Source: Pseudomonas taiwanensis DSM 21245
Lineage (GTDB): Bacteria; Pseudomonadota; Gammaproteobacteria; Pseudomonadales; Pseudomonadaceae
Assembly (NCBI RefSeq): GCF_000425785.1
Contig: NZ_KE384451.1
Span: forward strand, 167,873-231,872
Reading direction: 5' to 3'
Length of the DNA stretch: 64,000 bases
Shown here: positions 1 through 8,536 of the stretch, one piece after another
Layout: every line of letters starts with the position of its first letter
Position numbering within the stretch: the first letter of the stretch is position 1
Translations under genes and position numbers: made by a program
The notes under the pieces: model-generated
The model's database searches: none
The model's input: the letters and a program-made list of their open reading frames with translations, nothing else
What the model was told of the DNA's origin: nothing

Positions 1-402
1 CGCAGTGCGGGCCAGGCTCCGACACACATGGGCCTGGGCCACCAGAGCAGAGCCGCTGGGCAGAATGAAGTTCTTCAACGGCCCCAGCTCTTCGTTCCAC
101 ACGTCGATGGCGGCTTCCAGTCGCTCCACCTCGGCCTGGTCCAGCGCCTGGTAACTTGGCATTGCCAGCTCACCACCCAGGTCGAACAACCGATGCTGGC
201 ACGGCGCAAGCACCTCGCTCACTTCATCCAGCCCTTGTTCGGCCAGGCCGGCCAGCAGTAGCCCAAGCTGGCTGTTAAGACTGTCCACTTCGCCGATCGC
301 CTCGATCCGTGGATGGTCCTTGGGGACGCGACGACCGTCGCCCAGGCCGGTTTCGCCTTTGTCGCCGGTGCGTGTGTAGATCTTTGAAAGGCGGTAGCCC
401 AT
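1..402 (-). CDS. PduO-type cob(I)alamin adenosyltransferase (partial, 3' end outside window)
   Basis: Transfers the adenosyl group of ATP to cob(I)alamin, giving adenosylcobalamin in the cytoplasm. The 134 codons visible begin MGYRLSKIYTRTGDKG and contain the PduO/MMAB signature TRTGDKGETGLGDG followed by RVPKDHPRIEAIGEVDSLNSQ, the ATP-binding N-terminal part of this family. The frame is open through base 1, so the C-terminus lies beyond the window. It starts one base after the stop of the upstream sensor kinase on the same strand, so the two are probably co-transcribed. The family call is firm; the physiological user of the cofactor is not shown here. Confidence 0.9.
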   Translation of the reverse strand, partial: MGYRLSKIYTRTGDKGETGLGDGRRVPKDHPRIEAIGEVDSLNSQLGLLLAGLAEQGLDEVSEVLAPCQHRLFDLGGELAMPSYQALDQAEVERLEAAIDVWNEELGPLKNFILPSGSALVAQAHVCRSLARTA

Positions 403-403
403 G

Positions 404-2434
404 TCATGCCTCCGTTGTGCCTGGCGCCGCCGTGGTCGGCTGGCCGAGGGGCAGGCGCAGAGTGAAGCAGGTGCCGTGGCCCGGCGTGGACTGCACCTCC
501 ATCTGCCCTTTGTGGTTGTTGGTGATGATGAAATAAGAGACCGACAACCCAAGGCCTGTACCCTGGCCCACTTCCTTGGTGGTGAAGAAGGGCTCGAACA
601 TGCGCTTGCGCACTGTTTCGGGCATGCCGATGCCGTTGTCTTCCACTTGGATTTCCGCCCAAGGCGGATTGAGCCGGGTACGCAGCGTGATGCGTCCGGG
701 TTCGCAAGGTTGCGGGCGCTGGTGAATCGCCTGGGCGGCGTTCTTCAGCAGGTTGAGCAGTACCTGTTCGAGCTCGTTGGCGGTGCAAGGGACCGGCCCC
801 AGCTCAGGGTCGAACTGGCGGACGATGGCTTGTCCTTTGAAGTCGAAACCGATGGTGAGGTCGAAGTCGTTGCTGGCGATGTCCACTGCCTGATCGATCA
901 AGGCGGGCAGGTCGCACGGCGCCAGTTGCCGATTGCTGCGGCGACTGAAGCTGAGCATGTGGGTAACGATCTTCGCCGCACGCGTGCCGGCCTGCTGGAT
1001 GCCGTCGAGTAACTGAGGAACGTCGCGGCTCTCCAGATAGCGATTGACGTTGGACAGGTCGATGCCCAGCTCGCTGGCTTGCTCCTGGTTACGGGGCAGC
1101 TCTGGCGACAGGCGCCGTCGGATGTTCTGCACGTTGTGCAAGATGGCGCCCAACGGGTTGTTGATCTCATGGGCCATGCCTGCGGCCAGGCCGCCGACCG
1201 ACAGCATCTTCTCCGACTGCACCATCATTTCTTCCAGTGACAGGCGTTGAGTGATGTCGTCGATGCGGATCACCACGCCGCGGCCGCCGCCGCCCATCAA
1301 CGGGTAGAACGTCAACGCGTAATGGCGCAGGTCGTCCCCCTTGGGCCAGGTGACCCGCTCTATCTTGGCTACGCGGTGCTTCTCGACGCTTTCCTTGAGC
1401 TGCGGCAGGAAGGGCTTGAGCGGCTCGAAGGCGATGAAGATCGGCTGGTTCAGCGCTTCGTCCAGGGGCGTGCCGGAGAGCACCGTGGCCTCATGGTTCC
1501 ATTGGGTGACGTAGAGCTGCTCGTCCAGGGCGATCAGGGCCGATGGCATCGAGTCAATGATGCTGTTGAGGTAGTTCTGGAAGCCGGTGAGCTTTTTCTC
1601 GATCTTGCTGCGTACCTGAACTTCCAGTTCCAGTTTACGGTTGGTGTGGCGGGTTTCCTCGGCAAGACCCTGGGCCTGGTCATAGGCCGTCTGGAATTCA
1701 TCTCGGGCGCGCTTGAGTTGCTGCTCTCGCGCCTCGATGCGCGACAACATGGTGTTAAAGGCTTCGGCCAGACTGCCGATCTCGTCCTCGTTGCCACGCT
1801 TGGCACGCAGGGCGTAGCTCTCTTCGCGGGTGACCTGGCGGCTGAGTTCCTCGAGCTGGTTGATCGGCTGTGTGATCAGCCGCTTGATCTGTCTGGCGAT
1901 GACCACCCACAACAGGATACTGAATATCAGGATGGCCAGGCTGGCGCTGAGCGTGCCGGTGTAGAAAGCGGTCGGTAGCTCGCTGCTGGCCACCAGCAGC
2001 AGGTGGGCTGGCGGACTGGCGTCCCGGGGGATACGGATCAGTTGCGTACTGCGAAACTCCATCAGCCGCCAACCGTCGATATTGCGGTAGCGCTTGGGCA
2101 AGGTCAGTGGGTCGCCATGCTGGAGCTGCGCGAGCATGCGGCCGTCACCGCCGTAGATCGCGGCGGCGCGCAGAGGGGTGTAGCTGTCCAGTTCGTTGAG
2201 CAGGGCGCTGGCCGACTCCGGGCTATCGCCCGCGCGGGTCGACAGCTGGGGGTTGGCCACCAGCCGGCCGATGGTCTGCAGTGCCTGGGGCGCCATGCTC
2301 TCCTGGGTGATCCAGTAGGCGGCGCTGATGAACGTCAGGTTGGCCACCAGCAAAATGGTGACCAGCAGTACCAGCAGGGCAGCCAGCAGTTTCTGACCTA
2401 CCGGGAGGTTTTCCAGGCGTTGGCGCAGGGTCAT
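404..2434 (-). CDS. Membrane sensor histidine kinase with HAMP and PAS domains
   Basis: A 676-aa hybrid-free sensor kinase. Visible order: N-terminal membrane helix (about 13-38), periplasmic region (about 40-160), second helix (about 161-180), HAMP, coiled coil (about 230-280), PAS-like domain (about 285-400), HisKA with phospho-acceptor His422 in GMAHEINNPLGAI, then a GHKL ATPase with N box NLLKNAAQAI, DNGIGMPE and GTGLGLSV. The ATG at 2434 is preferred to the in-frame TTG at 2440. No response regulator is adjacent, so the partner is encoded elsewhere. It lies about 38 bases after panE and just before the cobalamin adenosyltransferase, all on the minus strand. Signal and output are unknown. 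Confidence 0.9.
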   Translation of the reverse strand: MTLRQRLENLPVGQKLLAALLVLLVTILLVANLTFISAAYWITQESMAPQALQTIGRLVANPQLSTRAGDSPESASALLNELDSYTPLRAAAIYGGDGRMLAQLQHGDPLTLPKRYRNIDGWRLMEFRSTQLIRIPRDASPPAHLLLVASSELPTAFYTGTLSASLAILIFSILLWVVIARQIKRLITQPINQLEELSRQVTREESYALRAKRGNEDEIGSLAEAFNTMLSRIEAREQQLKRARDEFQTAYDQAQGLAEETRHTNRKLELEVQVRSKIEKKLTGFQNYLNSIIDSMPSALIALDEQLYVTQWNHEATVLSGTPLDEALNQPIFIAFEPLKPFLPQLKESVEKHRVAKIERVTWPKGDDLRHYALTFYPLMGGGGRGVVIRIDDITQRLSLEEMMVQSEKMLSVGGLAAGMAHEINNPLGAILHNVQNIRRRLSPELPRNQEQASELGIDLSNVNRYLESRDVPQLLDGIQQAGTRAAKIVTHMLSFSRRSNRQLAPCDLPALIDQAVDIASNDFDLTIGFDFKGQAIVRQFDPELGPVPCTANELEQVLLNLLKNAAQAIHQRPQPCEPGRITLRTRLNPPWAEIQVEDNGIGMPETVRKRMFEPFFTTKEVGQGTGLGLSVSYFIITNNHKGQMEVQSTPGHGTCFTLRLPLGQPTTAAPGTTEA

Positions 2435-2472
2435 GGGCAAGGCAATGTCCGTATCGGGTTCAATGGCCAGCG

Positions 2473-3390
2473 TCAGGCGCTGGGCAAGCCGCGGGCCTGC
2501 AGGTTATCGACCAGGCGCTGGTGCAACTGTTCCAGCTGCGGCAGGGCTACGCCATGACGGGTGGCGACCCGGCATGCATGGCCGAGCAGGTAATGCACCT
2601 CGGTACGTCGGCCGGCCCGCACATCCTGATACATGGAAGAGTAGTTGGCGGCGGTGGCGAGGATCACCCGCTGTACTTCTTCATCGAGGTTTTCCGCTGC
2701 CTGGGGCTGACCGCAATGGCACAGCAGCGCGCCCAGCTCGGCGCAAACGGCGTCGACTTCCGGCAGATGCCCCAGCAACCCGCCGTTGTGACAATCATGC
2801 AGCACGGTCAGCGGGTTGATGGCGCAGTTCAGCGCGAGTTTGCGCCACAGCCGGGTAAGGATATCCACCGTCCATTCGGCGGGAATCCCCGCCTCATGCA
2901 GGTCATCGAACCATTCCGGCGTGCTGGGGTTGACCGGGTCGCCCAGCCAGTTGAAACCATGGCCGGCAAAGCGGACCCGCCAATCATCCTCACGGAACGC
3001 GCCTTCGGTGCTCGAGGCGAAGATGCACCGGGCATGGGGGACCTGGTCGGCCACCTCATCCTGGCTACCCAGGCCATTTTGCAGCAGCACGATTTCTGCG
3101 CCTTCGGCCAGCCTGGGCGCCAGGTGAGCGACGGCTGGCGCGGCGTCATACGCCTTGCAGGCGACCAGCAGGCGGTGGATCGGCCCGTGGGCCGCAGCGG
3201 TTTCGGCGGGTATCGCGTAACGGTTCGAGAGGTCCTGCTCGAGCAGGGTCAGCCCTCCGGCTTGCTGATAAGCCTTCAGGCGACGCTCATCGCGCAGGAT
3301 CAACCGTACTGCCTTGCCTGCCCGTGCCAGGCGGCAGGCCCACAGGCTGCCGAGGCTGCCGGCGCCGAGAATATGCCAGGTGCTGCTCAT
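2473..3390 (-). CDS. panE: 2-dehydropantoate 2-reductase (ketopantoate reductase)
   Basis: NADPH-dependent reduction of 2-dehydropantoate to pantoate in pantothenate/CoA synthesis, cytoplasmic. The 305-aa protein opens with the Rossmann motif ILGAGSLGSLWACRLA, carries the mid-domain CKAYD and LQNGLG segments of ApbA/PanE proteins, and has the C-terminal catalytic helix stretch WRKLALNCAINPLTVLHDC, including the conserved Lys and Asn. Length matches the family. It is divergent from yajQ (98-base gap) and heads a minus-strand run with the sensor kinase. Paralogues of this family can act on other 2-keto acids, so the exact substrate is inferred. Confidence 0.9.
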   Translation of the reverse strand: MSSTWHILGAGSLGSLWACRLARAGKAVRLILRDERRLKAYQQAGGLTLLEQDLSNRYAIPAETAAAHGPIHRLLVACKAYDAAPAVAHLAPRLAEGAEIVLLQNGLGSQDEVADQVPHARCIFASSTEGAFREDDWRVRFAGHGFNWLGDPVNPSTPEWFDDLHEAGIPAEWTVDILTRLWRKLALNCAINPLTVLHDCHNGGLLGHLPEVDAVCAELGALLCHCGQPQAAENLDEEVQRVILATAANYSSMYQDVRAGRRTEVHYLLGHACRVATRHGVALPQLEQLHQRLVDNLQARGLPSA

Positions 3391-3488
3391 CTGCGTTTCG
3401 CAACCCGTTATAATGAGCTCGCATTTTAACCGTCAAACCCCGCGCGCTCCATCTTCACGCCGAGCGCGCTTTTATTTTGGAGAACAAC

Positions 3489-3974
3489 ATGCCTTCGTTC
3501 GACGTGGTATCGGAACTGGACAAGCACGAAGTGCAGAACGCTGTCGACAACGCCATCAAGGAATTGGACCGTCGCTACGACCTCAAGGGCAAGGGCAGCT
3601 TCGAGTTCAAGGAAAAGGAGCAGACCGTGCTTTTGACCGCCGAAGCCGAGTTCCAGCTTGAGGCGATGGTCGAGATCCTGCGCCTGGCCCTGGTCAAGCG
3701 CAAGATCGACGTAAAGTGCCTGGAAGTGAAGGACGCCTATCCTTCGGGCAAGGAAATGAAGCAGGAAACCAAGTTCCGCGAAGGTATCGACAAAGACTTG
3801 GCCAAGAAGATCGTCGCTACCATCAAGGACGGCAAGCTGAAGGTCCAGGCCGCCATCCAGGGCGAGCAGGTACGCGTCACCGGCAAGAAGCGTGACGACC
3901 TGCAGGAAGCGATCGCCCTGCTGCGCACCAAGGAATTCGACATGCCGCTGCAGTTCAACAACTTCCGCGATTGA
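3489..3974 (+). CDS. YajQ family nucleotide-binding protein
   Basis: A 161-aa cytoplasmic protein beginning MPSFDVVSELDKHEVQNAVD, the invariant start of the YajQ/UPF0234 family. It has the two ferredoxin-like halves and ends in the typical MPLQFNNFRD. Family members bind nucleotides, and some (Xanthomonas, P. aeruginosa) bind cyclic di-GMP. The ATG at 3489 is chosen over a TTG at 3477 because a GGAG at 3479-3482 sits six bases before it. The gene is monocistronic-looking, divergent from panE. Confidence 0.93.
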   Translation: MPSFDVVSELDKHEVQNAVDNAIKELDRRYDLKGKGSFEFKEKEQTVLLTAEAEFQLEAMVEILRLALVKRKIDVKCLEVKDAYPSGKEMKQETKFREGIDKDLAKKIVATIKDGKLKVQAAIQGEQVRVTGKKRDDLQEAIALLRTKEFDMPLQFNNFRD

Positions 3975-4088
3975 TCTGTCCGGCGCAGGAACCTTGGTGG
4001 CGTATTGATGTCCACCGGTTCCTGCGGCCGCTGAACGCTCCGCGGACCGTTTTACTGTGCAATTGCCGCTCGGCATCAGGAGATGAAT

Positions 4089-4928
4089 ATGGATTTGAAC
4101 GCTGAAGTCGATCAGCTGGTCCGCCAATCGCAGACCTGGATTCCCTTGATCATGGAGTACGGCAGCCGCCTCGTGCTGGCGCTGTTGACCCTGGCCATCG
4201 GCTGGTGGTTGATCAACAAGCTCAGTGCGCGGCTGGGCAAACTGGTGGGGCTGCGGGCCGATGTGGCGCTGCAAAGCTTCATCAGCACCTTGGCCAACAT
4301 CGTACTCAAGGTGCTGCTGGTCGTCAGCGTGGCGTCGATGATCGGCATCGAGACCACCTCGTTCGTTGCGGCTATCGGTGCCGCTGGCCTGGCCATTGGC
4401 CTGGCCTTGCAAGGTAGCCTGGCGAACTTCGCCGGCGGCGTGCTGATTCTGATGTTCCGCCCATTCCGAATTGGCGACTGGATCGAAGCTCAGGGTGTCA
4501 GTGGCACCGTCGACAGCATCCAGATCTTCCACACCGTGCTGCGTACCGGTGACAACAAGACCGTGATCATGCCCAACGGCAGCCTGTCCAATGGCATCAT
4601 CACCAACACCAACCGTCAGCCTACCCGCAAGGTGGTGTTCGATGTCGGCGTGGACTACGAGGCCGACCTGCAGAAGGCGCGTAATGTGCTGCTGGAGCTG
4701 GCGCAAGACCCTCGCGTGCTGCCCGACCCTGCGCCGCAGGCGGTAGTTGCGACGCTGGGTGACAGCTCGATCACGGTGTCCCTGCGTCTGTGGACCAAGA
4801 CCGCCGATTACTGGGACGTGATGTTCATGCTCAACGAGCATGCCCGTGACCGGTTGAAGGCTGAGGGTATCGACATTCCGTTCCCGCAGCGCGTCATTCG
4901 CGTGGTGCAGGAGACGGTGGCGTCGTAA
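4089..4928 (+). CDS. Small-conductance mechanosensitive channel (MscS family)
   Basis: A 279-aa inner-membrane channel that opens on hypo-osmotic shock. Three N-terminal membrane helices are followed by the glycine/alanine-rich pore helix (AAIGAAGLAIGLALQGSLAN) and the beta domain FRIGDWIEAQGVSGTVDSI with the MPNG loop, then the C-terminal vestibule domain. Length is close to E. coli MscS (286 aa). An AGGAG at 4078-4082 is six bases before the ATG at 4089, but abuts the ATG at 4083, so 4089 is the better start. Confidence 0.92.
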   Translation: MDLNAEVDQLVRQSQTWIPLIMEYGSRLVLALLTLAIGWWLINKLSARLGKLVGLRADVALQSFISTLANIVLKVLLVVSVASMIGIETTSFVAAIGAAGLAIGLALQGSLANFAGGVLILMFRPFRIGDWIEAQGVSGTVDSIQIFHTVLRTGDNKTVIMPNGSLSNGIITNTNRQPTRKVVFDVGVDYEADLQKARNVLLELAQDPRVLPDPAPQAVVATLGDSSITVSLRLWTKTADYWDVMFMLNEHARDRLKAEGIDIPFPQRVIRVVQETVAS

Positions 4929-4942
4929 GCTACCAGTGCAAG

Positions 4943-4959
4943 GGGCTGCTGTGCAGCCC
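4943..4959. repeat. REP-like hairpin after the MscS gene
   Basis: A 7-bp perfect stem GGGCTGC/GCAGCCC with a 3-base loop, followed by CGCGACACGAGGCCGCTCC, a sequence style common in P. putida extragenic palindromes. No T-run follows, so REP element is likelier than intrinsic terminator. Confidence 0.5.
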
Positions 4960-5110
4960 ACTCGCGACACGAGGCCGCTCCGACGGGTACAGCGTATGGC
5001 TGCTACCTGCGGGGCGGTTTCTGTTTTTCCACCGTTACACTTGTTCACAGCCAAAGCTCGCCGTTTCTGGCATATAGGCTGGCCCAAGCTATTTCCACCC
5101 GATACCCACC

Positions 5111-6355
5111 ATGAAGCCATTGTTGTACATCACCCCCCTCAGGGCCCTGCTGTTCGGCCTGACCCTTGCCCTGTTCGAGCTGCTGACTTACCTGGCCAGC
5201 GATGCGGTCATGCCTGCCATGCCGGTGGTGGTCGATCATTTGAACGCCAGCCCCGAATACATACCTCACGCCCTGAACCTCTACCTGCTCGGTGGTGTGG
5301 TCCTGCAGTGGCTGATCGGTCCATTGGCCGACCGCTACGGGCGTCGCCCCCTGCTGTTGGCCGGTTGCGCCTTCTTCGGCGTGGCTTGCCTGGCGACCTT
5401 CTGGGTGAACGACATTGGCCTGTTCAACCTGCTACGCCTGTTGCAGGGCATCGGCCTTGGCTTCGTGGTCACGGTCAGTTATCCAGCCCTGAACGAAGCC
5501 TTTAGCGAAGCGGATGCGGTGCGGATGATGGCCCTGTTGGCCAATATCGCCCTGCTGTCGCCATTGCTCGGCCCGCTGGTGGGCACGCTGCTGTTGCAAT
5601 GGCTGGACTGGCGTTACCTGTTCGTCGCCTTCGCGGTTGGTGCGGTGCTGACGTGGGTGCTGTTGCACCGGTTGATGCCGGAAACCCTGGGCGTCGAGCG
5701 TCGCGATGGCTCGCGCCTGGCGTTCACGCCGATCCACTTGCTGCCGTTGCTGGCGGGCTACGCCCAACTACTGAGTAACCGCCGCTTCGTCGCTGGTAGT
5801 GCCGCGCTTGGCCTTGTCGGCCTGCCTCTGATCGGCTGGATTGGCCTGTCGCCGGTGTTGCTGATCCACGACGAAGGGCTGAGCACGATGGCGTATGCCC
5901 TGTGGCAGTTGCCGGTGTTTGGCGGTTTGATCCTGGGTAACCTGATCATCAACCGCATCGCCGACCGCTACCCGCTGCCAGCACTGGTGCGGGGCGCGCT
6001 ATGGCCTTACCTGGCCGGTCTGTGCCTGATGGCCGTGGCGACCTGGTACTGGCCTACCGTGACCAGCGTGGTCGCAGGCATGTCCTTGTATGCGCTGGGG
6101 CTGGGGGTGGCCAATGCGGTGCTGTATCGCATGACGTTGTTCGCCAGCGAGCAGAGCAAAGGGCTGGTGTCGGCGATGCTGGGGATGATCACCATCGCTT
6201 TACTGGGACTGGGCGGGGCGGTATTGGCGATGATCGGGGCGGGCGCCAGCCTGCTGCACTTTGCCCTGGCCGCGGGTGCAGCCGGGGCGCTGGCGCTTTG
6301 GCCGCTGTGGTTCGTGGTGGGTGGACGGCCTGGGGAAGGGGCGGTCGCTCAGTAA
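5111..6355 (+). CDS. MdfA-like multidrug/H+ antiporter (MFS, DHA1)
   Basis: A 414-aa twelve-helix inner-membrane exporter. The first helix reads LFELLTYLASDAVMP: Glu23 and Asp31 align with the proton- and substrate-coupling Glu26 and Asp34 of E. coli MdfA. Motif A is present as GPLADRYGRRPLLLAG, motif C as LLSPLLGPLVG, and the late segment LFASEQSKGLVSAMLGM also matches MdfA. MdfA exports chloramphenicol and lipophilic cations; the real substrates here are inferred. Single gene, convergent with ampG. Confidence 0.88.
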   Translation: MKPLLYITPLRALLFGLTLALFELLTYLASDAVMPAMPVVVDHLNASPEYIPHALNLYLLGGVVLQWLIGPLADRYGRRPLLLAGCAFFGVACLATFWVNDIGLFNLLRLLQGIGLGFVVTVSYPALNEAFSEADAVRMMALLANIALLSPLLGPLVGTLLLQWLDWRYLFVAFAVGAVLTWVLLHRLMPETLGVERRDGSRLAFTPIHLLPLLAGYAQLLSNRRFVAGSAALGLVGLPLIGWIGLSPVLLIHDEGLSTMAYALWQLPVFGGLILGNLIINRIADRYPLPALVRGALWPYLAGLCLMAVATWYWPTVTSVVAGMSLYALGLGVANAVLYRMTLFASEQSKGLVSAMLGMITIALLGLGGAVLAMIGAGASLLHFALAAGAAGALALWPLWFVVGGRPGEGAVAQ

Positions 6356-6366
6356 TACTCATGCCC

Positions 6367-6415
6367 CTATCGCCAGCCAGGTGGTCACCGGCAGGAGCCG
6401 GCTTGCCGGCGATAG
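6367..6415. repeat. REP palindrome between mdfA-like gene and ampG
   Basis: CTATCGCC and GGCGATAG flank a GCCGGCAAGCCGGCTCCTGC-type core in inverted orientation. The same core recurs at 46994-47044 and 51815-51865, marking a dispersed REP family. It lies between convergent genes and may also end transcription. Confidence 0.65.
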
Positions 6416-6438
6416 GATCCGTTGAATCGGTACCCGCC

Positions 6439-7986
6439 TCAGGGCCGTTCGGCCGCTGAATTCTCCGCCGGCACCTGCTTGCCACGCCCCACTTCCTGAT
6501 GCCACTGCAGCGCGATCAGAATCAGCGTCGGCACCCCAAGCAAGGCAGTGATCAGGAAGAAGTCGTGGTAGCCGAACTTCTCCACCATCACGCCGGAATA
6601 CCCGCCAATCAGGCGTGGCAGCAACAGCATGATCGAGCTCAGCAGGGCGTACTGGGTGGCCGAGAACTTGAGGTTGGTCAGGCTCGACAGGTAGGCGACG
6701 AATGCCGAAGTCGCCATGCCGGAGCTGAAGTTGTCCAGCGAGATGGTGACCACCAGCATTTCGAGGTTCGGCCCCATGTCCGCCAGCATCAGGAACAGGA
6801 TGTTGGTTGCCGCCGAGGCCACGCCACCGATGAACAGGATCGGCAGGATGCCGAATCGCACGATCAGCAAGCCGCCGATCCCCGCGCCCACCAGGGTCAT
6901 GATCAGGCCGAAGATCTTGCTGACACTGGCGATCTGGTCCTTTGTGAAGCCCATGTCGATGTAGAACACGTTGGCCATCACCCCCATGACCGTGTCCGAC
7001 ATGCGGTAGGTTGCGATCAGGCCAAGCAGCAACAGGGCCTGCCAGCGATAACGGGCGATGAAGTCGTTGACCGGCGTGAGCACTGGCGCCAGGCCTCGGC
7101 GGCCCAGGGACGACAGGCAGGCCCAGGTCAGCAGCACGTAGAGAATCAGGCGCAGGAAGGCACGGTCTTCCAGCAGCAGGTCGAGCGGGGTGGCATCACC
7201 GAAGATCACGCTAGCCCAGTCGGTGTTGAACAGCTGGGTGAAACTGGCGGGTACCGAGACCAGCAGGATGATCAGCACGAACACCGACGCCAGCTGGTGA
7301 ACCAGCCCGTAGCGTGCCGCAGACAGCTGGGTGCGCAGGGGGACTGGAGGTTCGCGCATCACCAGGGTGGTGAACACTGCCGGAAGCATCATCACGCCGA
7401 ACAGAATGTAGGTCCCAGCCCAGGCCTTGTGCAGGTAGCTGAAGCCCGTGGAGCCGAACCATTCGGCGAAGAACAGCGCGCCCGCGGTGGCCAGCAGCGC
7501 TGCGACGCGGTAACCCGCCATGTAGCTGGCGGCCAGGGCAGCCTGACGTTGGTCGTCGGCGATTTCCAGACGATAGGCGTCGACGGCGATGTCCTGGGTG
7601 GCGGAGGCGAATGCCACCAGCACCGCCAGTGCAATCAGCCACGACAGGTGCTGCTGTGGGTCGCACAGGCTCATGCCCACCAGGCCGATGACCACCAGGC
7701 TCTGCGACAGCAACAGCCATGAGCGGCGGCGGCCAAGGCCACCGAGCAACGGCAGGCGCCATTGGTCGAGCAGCGGCGACCAGACCCACTTGAAGGCATA
7801 GGCCAGGCCGATCAGGCTGGCGTAACCAATGGTCTCGCGGGCCACACCCGCTTCGCGCAACCACACCGACAGCGTCGAGAACACCAGCATGTAGGGCAGA
7901 CCGGCGGCGAAGCCGAGCAGCAAAAGCACCAAGGTTGACGGGCTGGCATAGGCAGCGAGCGCAGCGCGCCAGGTTTTACGGGGCAT
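6439..7986 (-). CDS. ampG: AmpG muropeptide permease (MFS)
   Basis: Imports GlcNAc-anhydroMurNAc (muro)peptides from periplasm to cytoplasm for cell-wall recycling and beta-lactamase signalling. The 515-aa protein has the AmpG N-terminal signature LGFAAGLPYMLVFSTLSVWLREAG, the conserved VWSPLLDQWRLP loop and SATQDIAVDAYRLE, with about 12-14 membrane helices. E. coli AmpG is 491 aa; the P. aeruginosa protein is longer. The ATL gene ends 43 bases upstream on the same strand, so co-transcription is possible. Confidence 0.93.
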   Translation of the reverse strand: MPRKTWRAALAAYASPSTLVLLLLGFAAGLPYMLVFSTLSVWLREAGVARETIGYASLIGLAYAFKWVWSPLLDQWRLPLLGGLGRRRSWLLLSQSLVVIGLVGMSLCDPQQHLSWLIALAVLVAFASATQDIAVDAYRLEIADDQRQAALAASYMAGYRVAALLATAGALFFAEWFGSTGFSYLHKAWAGTYILFGVMMLPAVFTTLVMREPPVPLRTQLSAARYGLVHQLASVFVLIILLVSVPASFTQLFNTDWASVIFGDATPLDLLLEDRAFLRLILYVLLTWACLSSLGRRGLAPVLTPVNDFIARYRWQALLLLGLIATYRMSDTVMGVMANVFYIDMGFTKDQIASVSKIFGLIMTLVGAGIGGLLIVRFGILPILFIGGVASAATNILFLMLADMGPNLEMLVVTISLDNFSSGMATSAFVAYLSSLTNLKFSATQYALLSSIMLLLPRLIGGYSGVMVEKFGYHDFFLITALLGVPTLILIALQWHQEVGRGKQVPAENSAAERP

Positions 7987-8029
7987 GGGCCAACATCTGC
8001 CTCAAAATTGCGAAAACAAAGCGCGCACT

Positions 8030-8383
8030 CTAACCGCTGTGCTCCATCGGGCGCCAGCCATGGCGCGTCATATCCACACGATTATTGGTCACATTCACAC
8101 CTTCCGCGCGCAGTCGGGCGCGCTGTTCATCGCCCGAAGGCGTGCCCAGCGCCAAGCTCAGGCGGCCGCCCGAACCCAAGACACGGTGCCATGGCAGGCG
8201 AGTGTCGGCGGGCAGTTGCCCCAATGTGCGTCCGACCCAACGCGCTGCGCGTCCCAGTCCTGCCAGCTCGGCCAGTTGGCCGTAGCTTACGACCTTGCCG
8301 GCAGGCACCTGTCCCAGCACCGAATAGAGTGCCGTTCGTCGGGCGTCTGGGCTGTCCTGGACAGGCGCGTTTTCGCCAGACAT
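8030..8383 (-). CDS. Alkyltransferase-like (ATL) DNA-binding protein
   Basis: A 117-aa protein of the MGMT DNA-binding domain family. The usual methyl-acceptor motif PCHRV is PWHRV here (Trp65), so it cannot accept alkyl groups. It keeps the DNA-binding part: VPAGKVVSYGQLAELAG and the RAARWVGRTLG recognition segment. Established ATL proteins bind O6-alkylguanine and hand the lesion to nucleotide excision repair. It is much shorter than full Ogt/MGMT because the N-terminal domain is absent, as in other ATLs. Annotations as methylated-DNA-cysteine methyltransferase would be wrong on the active-site residue. Confidence 0.88.
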   Translation of the reverse strand: MSGENAPVQDSPDARRTALYSVLGQVPAGKVVSYGQLAELAGLGRAARWVGRTLGQLPADTRLPWHRVLGSGGRLSLALGTPSGDEQRARLRAEGVNVTNNRVDMTRHGWRPMEHSG

Positions 8384-8536
8384 CAGGGCTGCCCTGCGCT
8401 ACGGATGAAACCGGATGAGTGGTCGGGGTAAATGAGAGTTGAACTCATCGGCATGGTCTGTGTCTGTCCTTGCTCTGGTCGTGGGTATCTGGATAATGCC
8501 CGGCTTTTTTCGTCAAATCGAACCCATAGTCCGCTT

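Noticed and set aside
3426..5120. 564-codon open frame antisense to yajQ and mscS
   Set aside because: Covers two clearly real genes on the other strand; composition is typical antisense shadow (His/Gln/Val-rich).
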